From assembly GCA_963724405.1 (NCBI GenBank), contig CAVRUQ010000016.1:124001-188000 (forward strand): a DNA stretch of 64,000 bases, given 5' to 3'. Shown piece after piece: positions 50,621 to 58,974 of this stretch. Position 1 is the stretch's first letter, and every line of letters starts with the position of its first letter. The notes beneath the pieces are model-generated. The model ran no database searches and was not told the origin of the DNA. It worked only from the letters and a program-made list of their open reading frames with translations. The stretch comes from CAVQBJ01 sp963724405. GTDB lineage: Bacteria; Actinomycetota; Thermoleophilia; Solirubrobacterales; Solirubrobacteraceae. The position numbers and the translations under genes are program-made.

Positions 50621-52261
50621 ATGCGAGGCATGAGGCTGATGATCAGGACACGACCACGCGGCGTGCTCGCGGCGATGGCGCTCGTCGTGACCGTTGCCGC
50701 ACCGAGCGCGCACGCGGCGGCCGGCTCGGTATCCACAACGCTCGCGCCGGGCACGCAGGCCTCCAACTACGTCCCGCCGCCGGCGTTCGGCACGAGCAGG
50801 CAGATCGAGCGTCTGCACTTCCGCTACGGTCCGCTGCTCGTCCGACCGGGGACCAACATGATCATGCTCGGCGGCGGCATCCCGAAGCCGGCCGTCGACG
50901 GCTACATCGTCGGGATCCGCCCGAACCTGACACTCCCCGACGGCACGGTCCCCTCGGTGAACGTGATCCATCTCCACCACGGCGTGTGGATCAACCTCTC
51001 GCGCCACGACGCGACCTATCCGAGTCTGCCCGAGCGCTTCTTCGCGTCCGGCGAGGAGAAGACCTGGGCGCAGTTGCCCCAGGGCTTCGGCTACCCGTAC
51101 AAGGCGACCGACCAGTGGATGCTCAACTACATGCTCCACAACCTCACGCCGCTCCCGATGACGGTCTACATCACGTATGAGATCGACTTCGTTCCGGCGA
51201 CCTCGCCGCTCGCCGCGACCATGAAGCCGGCCTACCCCATCTGGATGGACGTCGAGAACGGGGAGGACTACCCGGTGTTCGACGCCCACCGCGGCACCGG
51301 CCAGGGCGGGCGCTTCACGTTCCCCGACGACGCCACCAACCCGTACGGCGGCGCCAACCCGCTGAACGAGTGGACCGTGCCCCAGAACGAGACGCTCATC
51401 GCCGCCGGTGGGCACCTCCACCCCGGTGGCCTGTACGACACGCTCGACCTCATTCGCCCCGGAGCGACCGTCGCCCGCGCGGCGCGCGCCGGTGCGCCGG
51501 CGCCGGTCCCGGGGGCCGAGCCCAACTCGGTGCGGATCTTCCGCTCCCAGGCCCACTACTGGGATCCGCGCGGCGCTGTGTCGTGGGACATGGCGATGAC
51601 GAAGAGCCCGGCGAGCTGGCGTGTCGCGGTGAAGGCGGGCGACACGCTTCGCATCAGCGCGACCTACGACGTCGCGCGTCAGTCGTGGTACGAGGTCATG
51701 GGGATCATGGCCGCGTGGGAATCGCCCGACACCCCGGGCGTCAACCCGTTCGCCAGCCCGGTTGCGACGACCGGGTACATCACGCACGGCCTGCTGCCCG
51801 AGAACGCCGACCCGCTCGGTGACGTGCCGATCGCCAACCTGCCCAATCCGATCGCCGAGATCGGCACGACGGCGCCAAGCGACACCGTGCAGATCAAGAA
51901 CTTCACCTACACGCCGGGCGCGATCAACGAGGAGCTCGGCGGAGGGCTCTCCGATCCGCCCGTCATCAAGGAGGGTCAGAGTCTCACGTTCGTCAACGAC
52001 GACAACTCGTTGAACATCTACCACACGGTCACCGGCTGCTCGGCCCCCTGCACTGCCTCGACCGGTACGCACTACCCGTTGGCCAACACCGCGCCGAACG
52101 TGGCCTTCGACTCGGGCGAGCTCGGCACGGGACCGTACGGCTCCACCGCCGCCTCCGGCAGCGTCACCTGGAAGACGCCGACCAACCTGCCGGTCGGCAC
52201 CTACACCTACTTCTGCCGCGTGCATCCCTGGATGCGCGGCGCCTTCCGCGTCGTCTCCTGA
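50621..52261 (+). CDS. Secreted copper protein: His-rich domain plus plastocyanin/cupredoxin domain
   Basis: A 546-aa exported protein. A signal peptide ends near residue 32 (RGVLAAMALVVTVAAPSAHAAAG). Residues about 40-400 form a domain with paired-His motifs VIHLHHGVWINLSR and AAGGHLHPGGLYDTL, resembling the beta-sandwich of copper type II monooxygenases; this is suggestive only. The last about 110 residues are a cupredoxin: VIKEGQSLTFVNDDNSLNIYHTVTGC and YTYFCRVHPWMRGAFRVV, which give the type-1 Cu ligands His, Cys, His and Met. ATG 50621 follows GAGGGAGAAG closely; -10 TAGCGT (50584-50589). It likely moves electrons or oxidises a substrate outside the cell. Confidence 0.85.
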   Translation: MRGMRLMIRTRPRGVLAAMALVVTVAAPSAHAAAGSVSTTLAPGTQASNYVPPPAFGTSRQIERLHFRYGPLLVRPGTNMIMLGGGIPKPAVDGYIVGIRPNLTLPDGTVPSVNVIHLHHGVWINLSRHDATYPSLPERFFASGEEKTWAQLPQGFGYPYKATDQWMLNYMLHNLTPLPMTVYITYEIDFVPATSPLAATMKPAYPIWMDVENGEDYPVFDAHRGTGQGGRFTFPDDATNPYGGANPLNEWTVPQNETLIAAGGHLHPGGLYDTLDLIRPGATVARAARAGAPAPVPGAEPNSVRIFRSQAHYWDPRGAVSWDMAMTKSPASWRVAVKAGDTLRISATYDVARQSWYEVMGIMAAWESPDTPGVNPFASPVATTGYITHGLLPENADPLGDVPIANLPNPIAEIGTTAPSDTVQIKNFTYTPGAINEELGGGLSDPPVIKEGQSLTFVNDDNSLNIYHTVTGCSAPCTASTGTHYPLANTAPNVAFDSGELGTGPYGSTAASGSVTWKTPTNLPVGTYTYFCRVHPWMRGAFRVVS

Positions 52262-52291
52262 GGCGGCGCGACCCGCTGCTGTGCGGGACCG

Positions 52292-52320
52292 GCCGGAGGA
52301 CGGAGAGCCCGCCCTCCGGC
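52292..52320. terminator. Bidirectional hairpin terminator
   Basis: GCCGGAGG pairs with CCTCCGGC (8 bp, 13-nt loop) between the convergent copper-protein and reductase genes, the expected place for termination on both strands. Confidence 0.6.
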
Positions 52321-52335
52321 GTGGGATCCGTCGAG

Positions 52336-53163
52336 TTAGCTCGTCATCCCGGTGAACTGACCGCCGGTGATGTTGAGCACCTGGCCGTGCACGTAGTTGC
52401 TCCAGGGGGAGCACAGGAAGAACACGCCGCCGGCGGCCTCCTGCGGCGTGCCGGGGCGGCCGAGCGGGATGAGCATCGAGGCCATGCCGCGCAGCTGATC
52501 GGGGATCCCGAGCTGGACCTTCTCCCCGTCGATCTCCATGACGTTGGACTCGTCCTTGGAGGCGGTCAGGCGGGTCTCGATGTAGCCGAAGGCCACCGCG
52601 TTGACGTTGATCTTGAACTGGCCCCACTCCTTGGCCAGGGTCTTGGTCAGGCCGACGACGGCGGACTTGCCGGCGGAGTAGTTGGCCTGGCCGGCGTTGC
52701 CCATCGTGCCCGAGATCGAGGAGACGTTGACGATTTTGCGGAACACCTCGATGCCCTCCTCGCGCTCCTTCTTGGCCGGCTCGCGCAGGTGCGGCGCGGC
52801 GGCGCGCAGGATGCGGAAGGGCACGATCGTGTGGATGTCGAGCATCTTCTGGAACCAGTCGTCGCTCATCTTGTGGATCGGCGCGTCGAGCGTGTAGCCG
52901 GCGTTGTTGACGATGATGTCGATCTTGCCGAACGAGTCGATCGCCTTGGCCACGAGCGCGTCCGGCGCGCCCGACGCGGTCAGGTCGCCGGCGTACACGG
53001 CGGTCTCGCCGTCGATCTCCGAGGCCGTCTGCTCGGCGACGTCACCGTCGAGGTCGTTGATGAGGACCTGAGCCCCCTGTGCGGCGAGCAGTTCCGCGGT
53101 CGCGCGACCGATGCCTCGCGCGGACCCGGTGACGATCGCCGACTTGCCGTCGAGTACTCCCAT
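52336..53163 (-). CDS. FabG-like short-chain dehydrogenase (3-oxoacyl reductase type)
   Basis: A 275-aa classical SDR. NAD(P) motif IVTGSARGIGRATAELL, NNAGYTLDAPIHKMSDDWF, catalytic Ser in VNVSSISGTMGNAGQANYSAGKSAVVGLTKTLAKEWG (Tyr-x3-Lys), INVNAVAFGYIETRL. Insertions such as REPAKKEREEGIEVFRKIVN before the Ser motif are seen in actinobacterial and mycobacterial FabG-like proteins. Likely reduces a 3-oxoacyl-CoA/ACP or oxidises a hydroxyacyl-CoA. ATG 53163; GGAGA 11 nt upstream. Promoter TAGCAT (53303-53298) gives a leader of about 127 nt. Confidence 0.92.
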   Translation of the reverse strand: MGVLDGKSAIVTGSARGIGRATAELLAAQGAQVLINDLDGDVAEQTASEIDGETAVYAGDLTASGAPDALVAKAIDSFGKIDIIVNNAGYTLDAPIHKMSDDWFQKMLDIHTIVPFRILRAAAPHLREPAKKEREEGIEVFRKIVNVSSISGTMGNAGQANYSAGKSAVVGLTKTLAKEWGQFKINVNAVAFGYIETRLTASKDESNVMEIDGEKVQLGIPDQLRGMASMLIPLGRPGTPQEAAGGVFFLCSPWSNYVHGQVLNITGGQFTGMTS

Positions 53164-53357
53164 GAGCGTTGCGTCTCCTTGTCGTGTTGAAGCGCCGCCG
53201 CTGTGAGCCGCCCGACCGGGGGAGCCGTGTTGAAGCGCGCTCGTCGCACGCGGCGAGGCCTGTGGTCGGGCGGGCAGGCGGCGCCGCTGGCGCGCGAATG
53301 CTATTCGGTCTCGATCGCCCGGAGCGAGGCGCGGGACCTCGTGCGGGCCGCGCGGCG
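53164..53357 (-). promoter_or_regulatory. Leader/promoter of the FabG-like gene with repeats
   Basis: Contains -10 TAGCAT (53303-53298), a direct repeat GTGTTGAAGCGC (53184-53195 and 53227-53238, 43-bp apart) and an inverted repeat GCCGCCCGACC/GGTCGGGCGGGC (53207-53217 with 53264-53275). The direct repeats flank part of the leader and may be regulator sites. No gene is present. Confidence 0.4.
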
Positions 53358-54191
53358 TCAGTCGCCGCTGTTGTCGATCCCGCCGAAGTCCTGCGTGTAG
53401 ATCGAGCCCTGCTGGCCCTCGGCGAGCGAGGCCGGCGCCTGCGACGAGACGGACAGGCCGCTGTCGGTGTAGCTCGCGTTGAGGATGTTCGCGAGATGCT
53501 CGGGCGAGTTGACCCACGCGTTGACGATCGAGTTCGGCGTGGAGAGGTTGAGCGTTCCCCAGGCGATGTTCTCGCCGATCACATAGCTCGCGTTCGGATT
53601 CGACAGGTAGCCGGTCGCCTGGATGCGGCTGAGCGGCGTGTCCCCGCCCGGGCCGTTGTGCGCGAAGTAGTCCTGGGCGACCATGTCGTTGTTGTGCTGG
53701 TCGGCCGACTGCTGCAGCTGCGCGTTCGGCGCGAGCGCCGACAGCCCGTGCTCGCCGCGCACCTGGTTGACGAGGCACAGGGTGGCCGCCTCGACGACCG
53801 CGATGTTCGTGGGATCGGGCGTCAGGTCCCCGTTCGCGCACGGAGCGGTGCTCGCGACCGGAGCCGGAGCCGGGGCCGGGGCGGGCGTGGGCGCCGGCGT
53901 TGGCGCGGGCGGCGCCGGCCTGCTCGGTCGCGCATGGCTGCGCGGCGGCGCGCTCGAGGTCGTGTGGCTCGGCTTCGCGGGCGCGTGGTGGGCCGGGACG
54001 CGTGTCCGGCCGCGGCTGTGGTGCACCGAGGACCCGCAAGCCTTCGCGTTGGCGCGGTGGCGCGCCGAGCGGGCGCAATGTGCGGCGCGGGTGCTCGGGG
54101 TCTTCGCCGAGGCGGGCAGCGAGGCGATCAGCCCGGCGCTGAAGATCGCGGTGGAGGCGGCGATGACACTCCCGAGGCGGCGGATGAGCAT
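53358..54191 (-). CDS. Secreted CAP/SCP-domain protein
   Basis: A 277-aa exported protein. Signal peptide residues about 1-28 (LGSVIAASTAIFSAGLIASLPASA), a basic, Pro/Ala-rich linker (APTPAPTPAPAPAPAP), then a CAP domain: CLVNQVRGEHGLSALAPNAQLQQSADQHNNDMVAQDYFAHNGPGG, ENIAWGTLNLSTPNSIVNAWVNSPEHLANILNASYTDSGL and YTQDFGG. The pattern N-x-x-R-x-x-x-G-L, H-N and W-x-x-S-x-x-H matches YkwD-like bacterial CAP proteins of unknown biochemical role. Confidence 0.9.
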   Translation of the reverse strand: MLIRRLGSVIAASTAIFSAGLIASLPASAKTPSTRAAHCARSARHRANAKACGSSVHHSRGRTRVPAHHAPAKPSHTTSSAPPRSHARPSRPAPPAPTPAPTPAPAPAPAPVASTAPCANGDLTPDPTNIAVVEAATLCLVNQVRGEHGLSALAPNAQLQQSADQHNNDMVAQDYFAHNGPGGDTPLSRIQATGYLSNPNASYVIGENIAWGTLNLSTPNSIVNAWVNSPEHLANILNASYTDSGLSVSSQAPASLAEGQQGSIYTQDFGGIDNSGD

Positions 54192-54514
54192 GGTGGCGGG
54201 ATCGTCTGGCCCACCACCCCGCTTGACGCGGTGGCCGCCAACCTGGCCGTTTTCTGGACCCGTTCGCCCGCTTTTCGGCGCGTGTACGAACAGACGCGCC
54301 CGGCGCTAAAGCGTCATCTGCCCCGCTCAAGCTCGGGCACGATGCGCAGCAATGCGCAGCCATGCCACGCCGGCGGCGATCTCACGGCCCGCAGATGCGG
54401 GCCGGCGGCCCCGCCGACGCCGCTGGCGACGCGACGAGCGCCCGGCGACGCGTGCGCGGATGTCGTACACGCGCGCGTCGTACATGCGTGCTCCCCTCGC
54501 GCGTGTATACGCGT
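54192..54514. other. Gene-free region after acyl-CoA dehydrogenase and before the CAP gene
   Basis: 323 bp, no supported gene. Near 54465-54520 the sequence has an inverted repeat (TACACGCGCG with CGCGCGTGTA) just after the dehydrogenase stop on the minus strand, a likely terminator without U-run, plus a near direct repeat GTCGTACACGC/GTCGTACATGC. Upstream of the CAP start I see no clear promoter. Confidence 0.45.
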
Positions 54515-55723
54515 CTACAGTCCGAGGCTGCGCCCGAGGATCTCGTGCATGATCTCGTCGGTCCCGCCGCCGATCGGCCCGAGCCGCGCGTCGCGCACCC
54601 CGCGCTCCAGGTCGGCCACCTGCTCGTCGCTTGCGGCGTCGCCGGCGTCGTAGTGGATCTGCAGGCACGCGTCGAGCACGTCGAAGCAGCGGCGCTGGGT
54701 GGCCAGCTTGGCCATCGTCACCTCGCGCAGCGCGTCGCGGCCCTCGGCGTGCAGGCGCAGCGCGTGGTAGGTGAGGTCGCGCCCGGCCTTTAGCGCGAGC
54801 GCGAGCTCGGCGATGCGGTGGCGAAGCGCCTGCGCGTCGCCCCCGCGGCGGCGCGACAGCTCCCGCGCGACCGGGAGAGTGCGCTCGAGCGCCGAGGTCA
54901 TCGCCCCGACCGCGCCGAGCGACATCAGCAGGCGCTCCCACTGGAAGTTGGCCATGATCAGGTAGAAGCCCTCGTTCTCGGAGCCCAGGAGGTTCTCCTC
55001 CGGGGCGAAGACGTCCTCGAACGCGATGAGCGCGGTGTCCGACGCGTGCCAGCCGAGCTTGTCGATCGGGCTGCAGTGCACGCCGGGCCCGCGATCGATG
55101 ATCAGGAACGACAGCCCATGGTGGCCGCCCGGGCCCTCGTCGCCGGTGGTCACTGCGGTGACGAGGAAGTCGGCGCGCACGCCGTTCGTGATGAACATCT
55201 TCGAGCCGTTGACGACGAACCCGCCGTCGACGCGTCGCGCTCGCGTGCGCACCCCGGCGACGTCCGAGCCCGCGCCGGGCTCGGTGATGGCCAGCGCCGC
55301 GATGCGCTCCCCGCGGATCGCGGCGGGCAGGTAGCGCTCCCGCTGCTCCGGGGTGCCGAACGACCAGATCGGGGGCGTGGCGATGCCGATGTGCGCACCG
55401 ATCCCGGCGGCCAGGCCACCGGAGCCGCAGCGCGCGAGCTCCTCGGTGAGCACCGCGTCGGCGAGCACGCCGCCGACGTCGAAGCCGTCGCCCGACACCG
55501 GCCCGCCGCCGAGCTGGGCCGGGTACTTCAGGCCGAGCAGGCCGGCGGAGGCCAGCGTCCTGAACACGGCGTCGGGGAACGAGTGGGCCCGTTCCCACTC
55601 CGGGGCGCCGGGGGCGAGCTCGCGCGCGATGAACGAGCGCACGTGGGCGCGGAAGCGCTCGAGCTCGTCGGTGAACGGCGGTGGCACGGCCGCCGGCGTG
55701 ACCGCGGCCGTCGCGTTGGTCAT
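54515..55723 (-). CDS. Acyl-CoA dehydrogenase
   Basis: A 402-aa FAD enzyme of fatty-acyl or branched acyl-CoA oxidation. N-terminal helical domain, then AALAITEPGAGSDVAGVRTRA and FVVNGSKMFITNGVRADF (FAD/substrate loop), QWERLLMSLGAVGAMTSALERT, and terminal LGPIGGGTDEIMHEILGRSLGL. The position of the usual MCAD-type catalytic Glu is Gly (GGGTDE), as in isovaleryl- and long-chain-type dehydrogenases where the Glu lies in the W-E-R-L helix; Glu is present there. It follows the paralog at 55766 after 42 bp, in the same operon. Confidence 0.95.
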   Translation of the reverse strand: MTNATAAVTPAAVPPPFTDELERFRAHVRSFIARELAPGAPEWERAHSFPDAVFRTLASAGLLGLKYPAQLGGGPVSGDGFDVGGVLADAVLTEELARCGSGGLAAGIGAHIGIATPPIWSFGTPEQRERYLPAAIRGERIAALAITEPGAGSDVAGVRTRARRVDGGFVVNGSKMFITNGVRADFLVTAVTTGDEGPGGHHGLSFLIIDRGPGVHCSPIDKLGWHASDTALIAFEDVFAPEENLLGSENEGFYLIMANFQWERLLMSLGAVGAMTSALERTLPVARELSRRRGGDAQALRHRIAELALALKAGRDLTYHALRLHAEGRDALREVTMAKLATQRRCFDVLDACLQIHYDAGDAASDEQVADLERGVRDARLGPIGGGTDEIMHEILGRSLGL

Positions 55724-55765
55724 CTTCGGGAGAAGGGCGTCGCCCCGGTCAGCGCCGGTCGACCC

Positions 55766-56953
55766 TCACAGCCCGTAGGAGCGTCCGATGACCTCGAGCA
55801 TGACCTCGTCGGTGCCCGCGCCGATGCGGTTCAGGCGCATGTCGCGCCACGACCGCTCGATGCCGTACTCCTTCATATAGCCGGCGCCTCCGTGGATCTG
55901 GATGCACTCGTCCGCCACCTCGACGGCGATGCGCGAGGCGTACAGCTTGGCCATCGAGATCTCGCGCACCGGGTACTCGCCGTTCTGGAAGCGCCAGGCC
56001 GTCATGTAGACCATCTGGCGGGCGGTCTCGATCTTCGTGGCCATCTCGGCGAACTTGTGGCGGATGACCTGGAAGTTGCCGATCTTGCGCCCGAAGGCGG
56101 TGCGCTCCTGGGCGTACTGCAGCGTGCGGTCGAAGACGTGCTGGGCCCCGGCGACCGAACCGGCGGCGCCGATCAGGCGCTCGCCCTGCAGCTCCCACAT
56201 GATGTGGAAGAAGCCCTTGCCCACCTCACCGAGGACGGCGTCGGCGGGCACGCGCACGTCCTGGAAGGCGAGCAGCGCCGTGTCCGAGGCATGCATGCCG
56301 AGCTTCTCGAGCTTCTTCTCGCGGATGACCCCCGGGAGGTCCATCGGCACGAGGAAGAGCGTGAAGCCCTCGTAGCCGGCGTCCGGGTCGGTCTTGGTCA
56401 CGAGCACGATCACGTCGGCGCGGTGGCCGTTGGTGATGTACGTCTTGGAACCGTTGATGACGTACTCGTCGCCATCGCGCACCGCGCGGGTCTTGATGCC
56501 GGCGACGTCCGAGCCGGCGTCGGGCTCGGTGATGCCGAGGCAGAGGATCTTCTCGCCCTTGATCGCGGGCACGACCCACTGCTGCTTCTGCGCCTCGGTG
56601 CCGAAGGCGAGGATCGGCGGCATCGCCATGTCGGTGTGCACGGCGACGCCCATCGCCAGGCCGCCGCTATGGGCGTGCACGATCTCCTCGGCGAGCACGA
56701 GCGAGGTGTAGTAGTCGCCGCCCTGGCCGCCGTAGGCCTCGGGCTTGTCCAGGCCGAGAAAGCCGAGCTCGCCCATGCGCGTGAACACCGAGTCGGGGAA
56801 CGTCGTCTCCTCCCACTCCTCCGAGTGCGGGGCAAGCTCCTTCGTCGCGAACGCGCGGATCGACTCGCGCAGCTGCTCGTGCTCGTCGGTGAAGATGAAG
56901 TGCTTGCGCTTGGACTGGTGGTCGGGCTTGAGAACGGGCTCGGTGGTGGCCAT
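55766..56953 (-). CDS. Acyl-CoA dehydrogenase
   Basis: A 395-aa paralog: FVATKELAPHSEEWEE, LCLGITEPDAGSDVAGIKTRA, YVINGSKTYITNGHRADV, LQGERLIGAAGSVAGAQHVFDRTLQYAQERTAFGRKIGNFQVIRHKFAEMATKIETAR, CIQIHGGAGYMKEYGIERSWRDMRLNRIGAGTDEVMLEVIGRSYGL. The catalytic Glu is again in the G-E-R-L helix position (isovaleryl/long-chain type). ATG 56953 has GGAG upstream. -10 TAGCGT (57008-57003) lies next to the palindromic operator 57023-57049, so a repressor there would block this operon. Confidence 0.96.
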   Translation of the reverse strand: MATTEPVLKPDHQSKRKHFIFTDEHEQLRESIRAFATKELAPHSEEWEETTFPDSVFTRMGELGFLGLDKPEAYGGQGGDYYTSLVLAEEIVHAHSGGLAMGVAVHTDMAMPPILAFGTEAQKQQWVVPAIKGEKILCLGITEPDAGSDVAGIKTRAVRDGDEYVINGSKTYITNGHRADVIVLVTKTDPDAGYEGFTLFLVPMDLPGVIREKKLEKLGMHASDTALLAFQDVRVPADAVLGEVGKGFFHIMWELQGERLIGAAGSVAGAQHVFDRTLQYAQERTAFGRKIGNFQVIRHKFAEMATKIETARQMVYMTAWRFQNGEYPVREISMAKLYASRIAVEVADECIQIHGGAGYMKEYGIERSWRDMRLNRIGAGTDEVMLEVIGRSYGL

Positions 56954-57002
56954 GTCGGCGAAAGGCTCCTTGTTCTGATCGGTCGTGCGCGTCGCCGGCG
57001 GA

Positions 57003-57049
57003 CGCTAGCGCAGGTCCCGGTAAAAGTAAACAGTAGGACTTTCTACTTT
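57003..57049. promoter_or_regulatory. Promoter and 27-bp palindromic operator of the acyl-CoA dehydrogenase operon
   Basis: AAAGTA (57023-57028) and TACTTT (57044-57049) are perfect inverted arms 15 bp apart. Each half contains a further AGT/ACT, so the half-site reads AAAGTARAMAGT. On the minus strand the operator covers the -35 region, and the -10 TAGCGT is at 57008-57003. A closely related operator is at 58934-58960. Confidence 0.65.
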
Positions 57050-57087
57050 CTGCCGGACGCGCGGCGACTCGCCGGTGGCCCGCCCCG

Positions 57088-57233
57088 GGGAGACCATCCC
57101 GGCCCTGCGGGCCGGGCGGGGGCCCGGCTGCGGCGGCCACGTGGCCGCCTCCGCCACCCTGGGAGACCATCCCGGCCCTGCGGGCCGGGCGGGGGCCCGG
57201 CTGCGGCGGCCACGTGGCCGCCTCCGCCACCCC
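57088..57233. repeat. Two tandem 73-bp copies with strong palindromes
   Basis: 57088-57160 and 57161-57233 are almost identical head-to-tail copies starting GGGAGACCATCCCGGCCC. Each contains CCCGGCCC/GGGCCGGG and the perfect palindrome GGCGGCCACGTGGCCGCC. They fill the gap between the divergent acyl-CoA dehydrogenase and enoyl-CoA hydratase genes. TAGGAT (57235-57240), just after copy 2, is a possible -10 for the hydratase. Confidence 0.85.
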
Positions 57234-57276
57234 GTAGGATCGCGCCGGGCCTCGACCACGAGCGAAAGGTGTGCGC

Positions 57277-58062
57277 ATGCCCGAGGACAGCGTCCGCTAC
57301 GACGTCGCCGGCAACGGCGTCGGCACGATCACCCTCAACGAGCCCGACTCCCGCAACGCGCTCTCGGACGAGCTGCTGTCGGGGCTGATCGCCGCCCTGG
57401 AGCGCGCCCGCGAGGCGGAGGACGTCCGCTGCGTCGTGCTCGCCTCCTCGCACGACCGGGTGTTCTCGGCCGGCGGCAACCTCGGCGGGTTCGCGGCCGA
57501 GGTGCCGCTCGTGCACAAGCATTTCGCGACCGAGCGGTTCGTGACCGTCTTCCGGCTGCTCGGCGAGCTCGGCAAGCCGTCGATCTGCGCCGCGCGCGGC
57601 CACGTGCTCGCCGGCGCGCTCGGGATCGCGCTCGCCTGCGATCTCGTCATCGCCTCCGAGGCCGCCACGTTCGGGACGCCCGAGATCAACGTCGGTGTGT
57701 TTCCGTTCATGATCATGGCCCTCATCTATCGAAACGTGCCCCGCAAGAAGACGAACGAGATGCTCCTGCTCGGAGAGCGGATCGACGCCCGCGAGGCGCT
57801 TGCGGCCGGGCTCGTCAACCGGGTCGTGGCACCCGAGGACTTCGACGGCGCCGTCGAGGACTGGGCGTCGCGGCTCGCGGCCAAGTCGCCCGTGCTCATG
57901 CGGCTCGGCAAGGACGCGATGTTCCGCCAGCAAGACATGGCGTTCGCCGACGCGCTCGAGTTCCTTCGCGCCCAGCTGACGATCGCGTTCTCGACCGAGG
58001 ACATCGTCGAGGGCGTGACCGCGTTCTTCGAGAAGCGCGAACCGAGCTGGAAGGGGCGCTAG
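57277..58062 (+). CDS. Enoyl-CoA hydratase/isomerase family protein
   Basis: A 261-aa crotonase. FSAGGNLGGFAAEVPLVHKHF (first oxyanion hole), ARGHVLAGALGIALACDLVIASEAATFGTPEINVGVFPF (second oxyanion hole and active-site loop) and AREALAAGLVNRVV. The typical second catalytic Glu (E in GxPE) is present as GTPEIN, giving a plausible hydratase. Start ATG 57277 follows AAAGG by 8 nt. It is followed at 5 bp by the arginase-like gene. Confidence 0.92.
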   Translation: MPEDSVRYDVAGNGVGTITLNEPDSRNALSDELLSGLIAALERAREAEDVRCVVLASSHDRVFSAGGNLGGFAAEVPLVHKHFATERFVTVFRLLGELGKPSICAARGHVLAGALGIALACDLVIASEAATFGTPEINVGVFPFMIMALIYRNVPRKKTNEMLLLGERIDAREALAAGLVNRVVAPEDFDGAVEDWASRLAAKSPVLMRLGKDAMFRQQDMAFADALEFLRAQLTIAFSTEDIVEGVTAFFEKREPSWKGR

Positions 58063-58067
58063 GCCCC

Positions 58068-58886
58068 GTGACGGGCTGTGCCTTCGTGGCGATGCGCTGC
58101 CGCTCGACGACGCGCGACCCGGACACCGCGACCGGGCTCGACCTCCTCGGCGCGGCGCTCGGGCAGCGGCTCGGCGCGAGCGCGCGCGGGATCGGCACCC
58201 CGGCCGCCGGTGCGCGCGCCGACTGCGGCGAGGATCTCGCCGTCGCCCGCGGCTGCCTGATGGAGGCCGGCGGCCAGATCGACGACGCGCTCGACGCGAA
58301 CGCCCGGCCCCTGCTCATCGCCGGCGACGGCGCGATCGCACTGGCCACGCTGCCGACGATCGCGCACCGGCGCCCGGATGCGCGCGTCCTGTGGCTCGAC
58401 GCGCACGCGTGCTTTCACACGCCCGACACGGCGCCGGGGCTGCCGCTCGAGCGGGTCTCGCTCGCCGGCGCGTGCGGCCGGTGGGAGACCGGCTTCGCCG
58501 GCGCGCTGGCGCCGGGCCGCCTCGTGCTCTGTGGGACGCGGGCGATCGACGACGCCGAGCGCGAGCTGCTCGCCTCACCGCCGGTGCGGGTGATCGGCAC
58601 GACGCTCGAGACGCTCGTGCATCTGCAGCACGCCCTCGATGGCGCGCCGACCTACGTGCATCTCGACGTCGACGTGCTCGACGACGAGGCCATGCCGGTG
58701 CCCGACCCGGTGCCAGGGGGTCTGCCCGCCGAGAAGCTCCTCGACCTGCTCGACGCCGTCGCCGACTCCTGCGAGGTCGTCGGCGTCGAGGTGTGCGGGT
58801 TCACCGGCGGGGTGTCGGACGCTCGCGGGGAGGAGATCGCCGACGTCATCGTGTCGGCGCTCGACCCGCTCCTGGCCGGCGGCTGA
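58068..58886 (+). CDS. Arginase/agmatinase-fold protein with missing metal ligands
   Basis: A 272-aa ureohydrolase-fold protein. The fold is clear: LLIAGDGAIALATLPTIAHRRPDARVLWLDAHACFHTPDT...GLPLERVSLAGAC, TYVHLDVDVLDDEAMPVPDPVPGGLPAEKLLDLLDAV and VVGVEVCGF. True enzymes have GGDHS, DAHxD and SxDxDxxDP. Here GGDHS is AGDGA (metal His lost) and DAHAD is DAHACF (one Asp lost), while DVDVLD is kept. At most one metal site could form. It may act on another substrate or be a regulatory or structural member. GTG 58068 starts 5 bp after the hydratase stop. Confidence 0.8.
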   Translation: MTGCAFVAMRCRSTTRDPDTATGLDLLGAALGQRLGASARGIGTPAAGARADCGEDLAVARGCLMEAGGQIDDALDANARPLLIAGDGAIALATLPTIAHRRPDARVLWLDAHACFHTPDTAPGLPLERVSLAGACGRWETGFAGALAPGRLVLCGTRAIDDAERELLASPPVRVIGTTLETLVHLQHALDGAPTYVHLDVDVLDDEAMPVPDPVPGGLPAEKLLDLLDAVADSCEVVGVEVCGFTGGVSDARGEEIADVIVSALDPLLAGG

Positions 58887-58933
58887 GCGGCGGCGACCCG
58901 GAACCCGCTTGACGCCGGACCACGCAACCTGAC

Positions 58934-58960
58934 AAAGTGAGCAGTAGCACTTCCCACTTC
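58934..58960. promoter_or_regulatory. 27-bp palindromic operator before the carboxyltransferase gene
   Basis: AAAGTG (58934-58939) and CACTTC (58955-58960) are inverted arms 15 bp apart, with an internal GCAGTAG and ACTT in the same positions as the operator at 57023-57049. TTGACG (58909-58914) is a likely -35 of the gene at 58975; the operator would cover the -10. Confidence 0.65.
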
Positions 58961-58974
58961 TCACACCCGTCCCG

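Noticed and set aside
54465..54525. Repeats GTCGTACACGC and GTCGTACATGC considered as attachment sites
   Set aside because: No integrase, tRNA or insertion element is nearby; the inverted arrangement is better explained by a terminator hairpin.
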